Of a stretch of DNA of 64,000 bases, positions 55,546-64,000 are shown in pieces. The stretch comes from Lepidurus packardi (lineage: Eukaryota > Arthropoda > Branchiopoda > Notostraca > Triopsidae), in contig JAKZAN010000002.1 of assembly GCA_023053545.1 (NCBI GenBank), positions 4,572,375 to 4,636,374 of the forward strand, written 5' to 3'. How positions within the stretch are numbered: position 1 is the first letter of the stretch; each line of letters opens with the position of its first letter. The notes under the pieces were generated by a model. That model had not been told where the DNA came from, made no database searches, and saw nothing but the letters and a program-made list of their open reading frames with translations. Both the position numbers and the translations under genes were made by a program.

Positions 55546-58169
55546 CTCTAAACCAGGGTTGTACCTAAGCCTAAAAAAAAGAACTTAAATGAAGTCCAAG
55601 CCCATTTCGTTCCGTTAAGGCAAATCAAGTTCCAAGCCCTAAGCCTCGCTCATCTGAAAATTCAAGCTCAAATCAAAATCCAAGCCCTGAACAAAAGAAC
55701 TTAAATCATGCAGAAAGCCTTCTGGTTGGATTTTAAAGTTCTACGTTAAGCCCATTCCTTTATTTTAGCGCATAACGTACAAACGTCTCTGTACAATTAC
55801 TGCATATACATTGTGTTGCATCTTAGGAACATAAGTTTCTCAAACACGTCAGGGGTCATTTTAGATCGGTCGGGCCTTAAAATTTTCCCTCCGTAGCTGA
55901 AAATTCTCTCAACCGGAGCTGAGGTTGCTGGTGTATGTAAAAACTGCGCAGCTACTTTGGCTAGATGGGGGAATCTGATCGAATTCGTCTTCCAATACTC
56001 ATACACATCAGTCATTTTTGGGACGCAGGTTTCAGCCATATAAGTATCTAATTCACATGAGACAGACTTCGGTTGCTCCTGTTCCTGGGGTGCCTCAAAT
56101 AGCAGACTATCTAAGCTGCAACGGGAATTTTCTAAACGGGCGCGCTTTGACGGGGGGGCGGAGGGACATTGTTGAACACATTGAATCTCGTCAGTTTCAC
56201 AAACTTTGAGTTTGGCAGTTATAGACCTACGCACATCGCACGCTTCTTCTAGGTTCAAGCACCAGCTTCCTAATTTGAATCTGGGATCCAGAGCTGTTGA
56301 CATTTTAAACGAGTCAAGGTTTTCATAGCGGGACATTCGACAGTCAATGGAAGACTTCAGGGTATTTAAAATTACATTACAGTGGTATGGTTCAAACGCT
56401 GCTAAATAACGCCTTATGGCTCTTACAAACGGGATAGCACAGCTGATTGTTGGGTTTTTCTCGGTCTGAATAAGTTCTGTGACATCTTCAAAAATTTTAA
56501 ACAACTCGATAAATTCACAAAGAAAACTACGATCATCGGAAGTTATTCTGCTATTTGGGATGCACCTATCCAGGTCCTTCGCACTGATCTTTACTACGGA
56601 TCTGATGGCTTTCAACTGAGAATTCCAGCGAGTCTGGTTAAAAGAAACCGGTATTATTTTTAACGCATGCAGAGCTTCGCTTGCAGACAATGATTGTTTG
56701 CTTCGCCTAATGACATTCGAGACTTTCTGAAATACAGCTTGAAATTCATCACATCCCTTTAACCCATCTCGCACTACTAGTTGTAATGAGTGTGCAAAAC
56801 ATCTAACGTGAAAGACGTCTGAAGGAAGCTCTGTTTCTAAATCAGAAGCTAAGCTCTCTTGGTTAACTAACGTGGGTTCGCTGTCTTCTCCTTCACTATC
56901 AGAAAACTCTTCTGAGTCCACACTAATTTCATTGATGTCTAAAAGTGGTAGCTCCACTGTAAAAGCCTTCACCATATTGGTTGCGTTATCGGTCACGATG
57001 TAACTAATATCTCCGAAAACTAAATCAAAAGAATTCAAAATGCTTTGTAGTTCGGAGACTATGTTAGTAGCTGTGTGCCGCTCGGCAAAATGTTTGCAAG
57101 TTAAAGTAAAACTATTCAAAGACCAGTCTTTCAAGAAATGACCAGTGACCCCTAAGTAGCCCTGCATGGAACGACTTGTCCATAAGTCCAAAGTTAGACT
57201 GACGGGGGAGGACCGCGATTTCAAATTTTCTTTTATCTTCGTGGTAGCTAGGCTGACATAATGAGGTACAATGGTACCTGTCAATGATCTACGGGTTGGT
57301 AGCTCATATTTGGGGTCAAGAGAGAAAAACAATTTCCTAAAAACTTCATCGTCTACTATGCTAAGGGGAAGCATTTTGGAGGTGAGCAGGGTTACTACTT
57401 GCATCGTCAGAGATTTCGCGCGAGTGCTAGACGAAGGATAGCAAGAAGAGCTACTTCCGCTCTGCGATGGTATAAAATGAACGGAAATGTCTTGGGCCAG
57501 AATGCCGATTGAAGCTGCGGATTGGTCTTTTTCTGTCAAAAACTTGCCATGTTGGACTGGGTGCTTACGCTGTAAAGGAAAATAGTTGCAGGATATTAGC
57601 GAAAAACACTTAAAATATTTTTCATGACATAAGCTTATATGCTTATAATAATTACCTTAAGATGTCGAATTAAATTTGAAGTTGCTCGGCTTGACGCGGA
57701 GTAAACTTTACAACAAGTTTTGCACGTAACTTTAAATGAGGTATCTGTTAACTGGTAACCCTTTACTAGGGAAAAGAATGAATAAATGTTGGACCCCTCC
57801 ATACTTTTCAGCGATTAGGAGTCGACTGTTGGTTAGTCTTAAAAAAATTTCCGTTTCCCGTTTCATAGAAAGGCGATTGCTGAGAAATTGCGATTGTGAT
57901 TGTGATTGGTGAAAGGCGTTTGCTGAGCTCACCTTTACCCCAATAGTTCAGAAAATGAACTTTCATATCCGCCTCGTATAAGTAAGATGCTTTCTACTTA
58001 AGCCCTTTCCAAATCACTGTCATACGGTTGCCTTTAAGTTCAAGACCAAGGTCAACTCACTTCAAAATGAGCTTGTGAAAATTTCTCAAGCCTTAGCATG
58101 TTATAAAAACAGTCTTAAATCCGATTTAAATCCGGCTTAAGTTCAAATCCGTACAACCCTGCTCTAAAC
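55546..58169 (-). mobile_element. Complete hAT transposon with 8-bp target duplication
   Basis: The element runs 55554-58161 (2608 bp). Its ends are CAGGGTTGTAC (left) and GTACAACCCTG (right), an exact 11-bp inverted pair. CTCTAAAC flanks it at 55546-55553 and 58162-58169, an exact 8-bp target duplication as hAT elements make. The left subterminal region repeats CCAAGCCC/AAGCCTA-type motifs and the right one AAATCCG, possible transposase binding sites. The single gene inside reads leftwards (55797-57802). Intact ends, intact duplication and an open transposase argue for a recent insertion. Confidence 0.95.
55797..57802 (-). CDS. hAT transposase, BED finger plus hAT dimerisation domain (639 aa)
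   Basis: Exon 1 (57802-57656) encodes MEGSNIYSFF and a BED zinc finger (CKTCCKVY ... NLIRHLKRKH, completed by exon 2). Exon 2 is 57569-55797. The 86-bp intron is GT-AG in phase 0. Catalytic-core motifs: SLTLDLWTS and YIVTDNATNM with the two aspartates, HVRCFAHSLQLVV with C and H, NQTRWNSQL, and the final glutamate in TSAPVERIFSYGG. The hATC dimerisation region ends the protein (LRPDRSKMTPDVFEKLMFLR). An acidic insertion (residues about 265-300, SDSEGEDSEP) follows the second Asp. No stop or frameshift is visible, so the protein could be active. Without the first exon the ORF would start at an internal ATG and lack the DNA-binding finger. Confidence 0.93.
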
Positions 58170-58308
58170 ACACTTCGTTCCTCTCTTGTTACCAAGACAC
58201 GACAAAGTATACACTTCTCAGATAACTTTTCTTCAAAGAAACGTCCGCAACACTGTTCCAAGCCAACGCTAATTCCTACTAGTTCCAAACCTTGACAGCC
58301 GAAGCCCA

Positions 58309-58545
58309 CATTTTCATTGTTGACAAGCATGGAATGCATACGCATATAGTCTTGTTGTGTCCTTTATACAATTCATTTTTGGCCAGCATGAAGTGTTTGA
58401 AGCATTGTTTGAAGCAATGTTTGACAATAATGAAACTGTATGCTTTACAAGTTTCATTATTGACAACAATGAAATATCTTCTCGTACGAAATGCCAGACA
58501 AATCATGTACAGTACAAGTACGTTAGTTACGAAAATGTTGACAAA
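58309..58545 (+). repeat. Direct repeat, copy 1 (uninterrupted)
   Basis: Holds several GACAA(C/T)AATGAAA motifs and CTTGTTGTGTC, and ends TCATGTACAGTACAAGTACG. Copy 2 at about 59147-59515 has the same order of motifs but is split by a small MITE. Confidence 0.65.
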
Positions 58546-58865
58546 GCTACTCAAATCTTTAAACTCAAATGATTAATGTAAGATAGAATGAAAAGTAGCA
58601 CTTTTGTAGGAATTGAGAGATCTTACTCGATCCTGTTGGGTGGGATTGGCATCATTTGCAGTGAATCTATCTTACCGTCATGTTGTATCACCTTTTAGCT
58701 GAAGCTGATGCTGTTTGGTTTGCGGTACTACATTTTTTCGCGGAATCTACATCCGAGAATTCATCCTTACTCATTCATTCATATTCAATCATACATCCCT
58801 ATAGTAATTGCCAATCAAGCCAATTGAGAAGGATTTGGCTAAGTTTTCAATCAATAGATCGACGG

Positions 58866-59005
58866 TTGCAATTGTTTTGGTGCTTATTTGGCATTTGTTT
58901 CTCAGCCATAGAGCTGAACGTGGAAAATTAAGAAGATTAGGTAGAGCGAGAGAGATTTAGATAGAAAGACACCCAGACATTTTAATAGATCCTACTCAAC
59001 AACTA
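58866..59005 (-). repeat. Inverted repeat, left arm
   Basis: Read on the minus strand it matches 59637-59778 on the plus strand: GTTGAGTAGGATCTATTAA, GGGTGTCTTT and GCACCAAAACA occur in the same order. The arms are about 140 bp, somewhat diverged, and 630 bp apart. Confidence 0.7.
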
Positions 59006-59146
59006 CCCAAATGTAACCAACATCGAACACATGCGTTTCCGTATCAAATAAGGAAAACGTAAACTTGAACGAATAGAAAACAATTCGAAAGAAACCTCAA
59101 ACTCCCACACTGGTTCAAACCATATGCTAACGCATGACAGTTCCAG

Positions 59147-59515
59147 CCTATTTTCACTGTTGACAACAATGAAATGGGTACGCCTTTACTCTTGTTGTGT
59201 CTTTAACACAATTCACTATTGACAAGCATGACATTTTTTAAAACGTTTCCGTGTTGACGATAAGGAACGTACTCAACACAGTTCATTATTGACAACAATG
59301 AAATGGCTTCGGTTATGAATTATCACACGAATGAGTCATGTATTATAGTGTCCTAAAAAGCCAGTAGATACCCTATCCACTTCGCTTATCCAATGTGGAT
59401 CGCTTATCCAATTATTTTTCCTTCCAGGAAAAATAACTGGATAAGCGAGTATCCATATCTCAAGAGTATTCATTGGGTCGCTTTTTTGGACACTATAGTA
59501 CAAGTACGTTGCATG
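59147..59515 (+). repeat. Direct repeat, copy 2 (interrupted by a MITE)
   Basis: Paralogue of 58309-58545. The match resumes at GTACAAGTACG right after the MITE. Confidence 0.65.
59341..59500. mobile_element. 156-bp MITE with TA target duplication
   Basis: The element 59343-59498 has terminal inverted repeats TTATAGTGTCCTAAAAAGC and CTATAGTGTCCAAAAAAGC (17 of 19 match) between TA at 59341-59342 and 59499-59500. The centre is a 20-bp hairpin with one mismatch (59402-59446, loop TTCCA). The paralogous site at 58503-58520 lacks it. The TA target fits the Tc1/mariner superfamily. Confidence 0.78.
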
Positions 59516-59636
59516 TAGGCTATTTTGTGGTCAACTTTTAATCCGACCTCCAAGAAAGCTCCGAAAGTGGATCAATATCGCCACCGACCGGGAAGCTACG
59601 TTCTTAATAAGGGTTTCCCAGTTCAATAGCTTTAAT

Positions 59637-59778
59637 GTTGAGTAGGATCTATTAAGATGTCCGGGTGTCTTTGTACCTAACGCTCTTTCTCTCTCTCTCC
59701 ATAAATCCTCTCAATTGTCCCCTCCGCTCTCAGGTTGTGAAACAAGTGCCAAGTGAGCACCAAAACAGTTGTAATTAC
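59637..59778 (+). repeat. Inverted repeat, right arm
   Basis: Partner of 58866-59005. A CT-rich tract (CTCTTTCTCTCTCTCTCC) lies within it where the other arm has the less regular equivalent. Confidence 0.7.
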
Positions 59779-62700
59779 CTTTCTGAGTGGTCCCATTTGT
59801 AATAGTTCTTTGACTTTTGTTTCTGTTCAGGGCCGGAGCGCTCCTTGTCTTGTCTGGTACAAGTACGGGAACCAAATTAGTCGCAGAAAATATAATCTTA
59901 TGTCCCAAAGTTATTACAGTGTATAAAAGGGGCAGCAATGGAGTCTAATCATGCAGAGTTGTGGAGGTCCTTTTGTTCCTGGTATAATGTGTCACGCTGA
60001 GAATGGCTTATTGCTCCTAAGTTGCCGCTCTCACACCACATACACTCGCTCGCTCTGCAACAGTTCCAAGAGACCACCAAAAAGGTTGTTCTCCTATCTC
60101 TTTCTTAACCCAGCTAGTCTCTCTTTTTTTCTGATTTTTTTCGGGCGAAGGTTTTATCTCCCATCCCGGCCTTACTATGTACGAGCGCATTACACTACAT
60201 TAAGAGCAAAGTGCCATAGTTGTACATAATAAGGCTTTTCAAATGAGGTACTGTAATTGCCTCAAGATTTACCAAGGCAAGAGGTGCGAATAATCATTTC
60301 TCAGCTCCAGCTCACGTCCAAAAAAAAAAAAAAAAAGAATATGTTTGTGTTCGCTGTCTTGGTGTTCTATAGATGGTGGTGCCAAGACTTGGCTGGGTTT
60401 CTTACCAGTTGCAATTGCCCAAGACGGGCAATTTTATCCCTCCCCTTAACTTAATTAGCTTCCCTTAATTTGCGCTGGCAAATATGGACCTCCAAAAAAA
60501 CTTCCTCCATGTCCTATACGCAGCTCCAACTTTTATTTCCTTACATTCCTCACCCGAAAAAAAATCACATTAAAGGCTACACGATTCTTCTGGTCCCTTC
60601 ACGCTTCTAGAAGCCAGTACATTATGCTCCTAGCTTGCAGTTCTTGCAATTAACGTTTTGGCAACGCCAAAGTGGAGTTTGTATCCGACTATGACATGTC
60701 TCATTATCACGCCCCGAAAAATTCCTCAAATTTAAGGTTCTAAACACGACATGCTTATGTACTGCTCATGTAACGCTCATGTACTGCTTATATAATGCTC
60801 ATGTACCGTACGCACTACGGAACAATCAAACCCAAGCTACCAAAAATTCACCAAAAATTGACGAAAAAGACAGAAAAGCTTCCTGTTACTGCGCTAACAA
60901 AGCAGTTGAGAGGAAATTTGAGGATCATTTGGCTCTTCCCTTAGAAAAAAAAAATTAAAAAATAAATAAATTAAAAAAAATACTTTTTTCTAAAATTCGG
61001 GTTTTCGGAAGGGTCACCTTTAGTAGAGCTGCTAATGATGGCAGTAAGGATGGAGCAATGGATCTTTATGACTCGTCAGACAGTCGAGAAGCGCCAAGCA
61101 AAACCTCTTGTTTCGGAGACTTTTATTTATTTTTTTTGTCTTTGGTGTCAGTCCCTTTTGGGGGGGATTTTTTTAGGGCCCTGTAGGTTTTGGCCTTAAT
61201 TAAAACCGCGTACTCATCGGAAATTCTGTGGTCTCGGTGGCAGGCAGCAGTGGCCACCAAAATCCAGCCCTGTGTTAATGTCAAGAGTTTCAACTTTGGT
61301 ACTCGCTCGAGCATAAAAACTTGCTCTTCCCGGTTCATGGCAGCAGCAACATATGGACCCTGCTCACACCAGCTTTTTTTAATTTTTTTTTTTTTTTTTT
61401 TTTACAACTTATAATGAACAGCACAATATAATCCTCCTCATCGTCCCCACCTTAACCCCCCCAAACTGTCTGATGAGCGTCTAGATAATATGGGATCCAG
61501 TAGCTGGACAATAATTTTCCTTGGGGGGGGGGGGGGGGGGGGGGGGGGGTTCAGGTCTGCCGTCTCATATCCCGCTTGTTCTGGCTCCGTAATCATGTAG
61601 GCAGCAGCCAAATCAAATGATGTAGCAGTCTTAACAACCTTTTTCCTAACCCCCGCAGGTCATTCATTCAATTCCAGAAGCTGCAGCGGTTGCACTTAAC
61701 TGCTAATCAAGTCGCCTTATGGGTTTCCTTTACGTGTTGTAGAGACCTTCGCCAACCCCAGCCGCTGCATCACCCAAAGACTGTATCATAGAGTCACAAA
61801 TTTATGCAATTTACCCAAAAGGGAAGCTAATAGCCGCTATATTATGCCTTCGTTACCAGAACAACCTGACGAGGGGGCTTCGTTATGGGCCTCCGAAGCT
61901 ATTGATCAAAAGTCTCCTTTATTAGAAAGAAAAAGGCTAACGTTTCCTTTCCTGCCCGGTTCCCTCTTTTTATACTGCTTTGGCAGCTTGTTATCAAGAG
62001 GCTAACATGGACGCGAAGTTGTAACTAGGGATCCGTTTCCCAGCCGGGTGGGACAAGGGTGACTCGGTAGACTTGGTCAGTTCCATACCGCTGCCAGTCA
62101 ATAACAGTGTCTATGTGTGTATATACAACAAGCCAACACCTGACACTTTCTCACGCGGCTCCGTTGTAAGTCTAGGCAGTACTTAAAGCATAAGCAGCAC
62201 CCTTTTTGTGCCTCTTAAAGGTGGGAAACTAGTTGTAACTATGGGTATAGTCCAGGTTTGTCCCCATCATGTATACCATATGGTCTTGAGCACCCAGTTT
62301 GCTCCTATTCAACCCTCCCATAATGCCCAAATTTGTCAATGCCTAGCAGCGGGGTTTTCAGTAATGAAAGTGAGATGGTGTGATGAAATACTGACAACGA
62401 TATCAGTCATAATAAGGGTCCAAAACATAAGAAAAAGAACGGTTTCCCACTTTAGGTTGCCCGCGGCGGTGACTAGGCACTTCTGGACGCGACCGCTAGA
62501 TGGCGTTTGGGAGAGATGAAGTTGTGGAAATGATAGTCGTGTAGTAGTGAGGGTTAGCGGTAGGTAAGAGTGTAATGTAGGGTATACGGTACAGTACTCA
62601 CTTGACATGAAGTGTGGGCGTGGAGGGGAAAGATGGATCGACCCCAAAGTGTCCACGTGCGGCCAATCTGCAAACCTTTTGCCAGCGTTCGCCGGGGGGA

Positions 62701-64000
62701 AAGCAAAGGTGTGCGTAATAACAATGGGTAGTGAGGTAAACTAAAAAAAAAAGCCAGGGGCGCCAAATAACAATGACAATGATACTTCCAAAGGGGTGAT
62801 TAATAGGCCGGGGTCCACTTGACCGACTGTAATAAATACCAGCTTCTTCCATTCAAGACCCCTTTCACAGGCTTCCCTCCCCTTGTACACGCCCTCGCGC
62901 TCTTTTAGTTTCTCATCAGATCATCACTGGTGATCAGGCCTAATCCATCACGGAACCACTATGAAGCACGCATGTGAACCACAATAATGCCTTAGACGGT
63001 ACACCATAAAAGCTTACAACCTACCCTTATAACCTGGATGATTGCTCCAACTGCAGCTCCTTTTTACTCTTGTAGTTCTATATATTCTATACATTCTATA
63101 CTTCCTATTCTCTCTCGTAAGTATCCACACAGCAGATCACTTTCGGTGGCTCTATTATTTCAAGGCTTAACGGGGCGATAGCCATCTTGGGGGACCGCAA
63201 ACCGAAACTTGGATCTTGTCGATCTCTTATATGTAAAGTGGGAGGTTTTGGGGGTCGTTTGCGTTGGCCCAAAGGATGGTTATCAGTCTTCAGGTTTTGT
63301 GCAGAACAAAAGCTTCCCCTTCCATGCATCCCGAGTGCTTTTATAGCCTGCATACACTGTGCATAGCCGACCCAAAGAGATTTGAAGAGTTGGACCGATT
63401 CCGCGGTGATCCGCAGGCAAACCGCAGACCTACCCCCAAATGGCAAGTTAAAACTGGTGCAATTGAACACAGCTTACGTCTTTTCTTATGGACCTCACAA
63501 AAGGAGCAGTTGTTCTGTTATGGTACGGATCTTAATCAGAGCATTTGAGGCGCTTTTGGGGCCCATCATGATCTAAAAAACACCAACATCTGCTCTCTCC
63601 ATTTTTTTCCTTTTTTTTTATTCTACGCCATTTGAGAACAAGGATCCCGAAGATTAGGGACAACTGCGGAGATTGTACCGATGCAAAAAATAAAAAAAGT
63701 CTCTTTTTTCGCCGTTTCTTTTTATTTATGAGAGGTACGTCTGTGAGAAAGCCGTAAAAAGGGCGTCTCTTTGGATGGTTACAAGACTGGTCACGCTGTC
63801 GCCCCTGTCACGCACTCTATTAAGGTAGCTTTTGCGCATGGCGACCAATCATGACCATAAGTGTACAAATTGCGGTTTCTCCACTAAACCCGTAGTAATG
63901 TAAGTTTTGGCTCGGCTACCAGCAAACTTTATTACGTAATCTAATGGCTTAAGAGGCCTAAGAATCTAAACAAAAATAAATTAGGAAAAAGACTCAGAAT
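59779..64000. other. Non-coding right end of the window
   Basis: No gene is recognised. There are homopolymer runs: A near 60320-60336, T near 61387-61404, and 27 G at 61523-61549. Open frames of up to about 120 codons (for example 63105-63470, minus) have no known domain, and I treat them as chance. Confidence 0.45.

Noticed and set aside
62208..63548. Open frames of 94-121 codons near the right end
   Set aside because: They overlap on both strands with no recognisable motif, so coding is not supported.

Overview
This is eukaryotic nuclear DNA, almost certainly from an arthropod. The coding genes are split by GT-AG introns, many only 60-95 bp long, and they sit among long AT-rich non-coding stretches and many transposable elements. 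The gene set fits an arthropod: a d4/DPF chromatin protein, a type A leucine-rich-repeat glycoprotein-hormone receptor (Lgr1), sidekick-like FN3 exons, a tandem family of GM2-activator-like lipid-binding proteins, a BEL/Pao retrotransposon and a hAT transposon. I cannot fix the genus from the sequence; a crustacean or chelicerate is plausible.

Layout. 0.2-2.6 kb (-): the 5' eight coding exons of a d4/DPF gene (BAF45 subunit of SWI/SNF), which runs off the left edge before PHD2; one intron carries a pogo/Tigger-like MITE. 5.6-7.6 kb (+): a two-exon gene for an unrecognised secreted Pro/Ser-rich protein (571 aa), with TATA box and poly(A) signal. 7.6-13.7 kb: no gene seen; one foldback repeat. 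13.7-27.8 kb (+): a complete 15-exon Lgr1 gene (1215 aa as modelled) with eight LRR exons, a long hinge, seven TM helices and a Ser/Thr-rich tail; its introns hold a second foldback copy and another candidate DNA transposon. 29.3-30.2 kb (+): a small secreted Pro/Lys/Tyr-rich then Gly-rich protein with a 9-bp first coding exon. 30.5-31.5 kb: a 475-bp tandem duplication. 33.0-39.6 kb (+): a broken sidekick-like gene (partial FN3 array, frameshift, in-frame stop, no N-terminus and no TM exon) interrupted by a decayed, 5'-truncated BEL/Pao element. 41-48.3 kb: a locus of serially duplicated exon-like modules with short introns, ending in a minisatellite; it looks mostly non-coding and I cannot assign it. 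49.2 kb: a tRNA-like SINE head. 50.1-55.3 kb (-): three tandem GM2-activator-like genes with the same exon plan, each with its own TATA box. 55.55-58.16 kb: a complete hAT transposon with an open BED-type transposase, matching terminal inverted repeats and an exact 8-bp target duplication. 58.2-64 kb: repeats, one small TA-flanked MITE, homopolymer runs and no recognisable gene.

How the parts relate. The genes are independent units rather than a pathway. The receptor would act at the plasma membrane through a glycoprotein hormone (GPA2/GPB5 class), the d4 protein in chromatin, and the GM2-activator-like proteins outside the cell or in lysosomes as lipid carriers. The right half records repeated duplication (GM2A-like array, exon-module locus, minisatellite) and transposition; the hAT element looks recent, the BEL element old.
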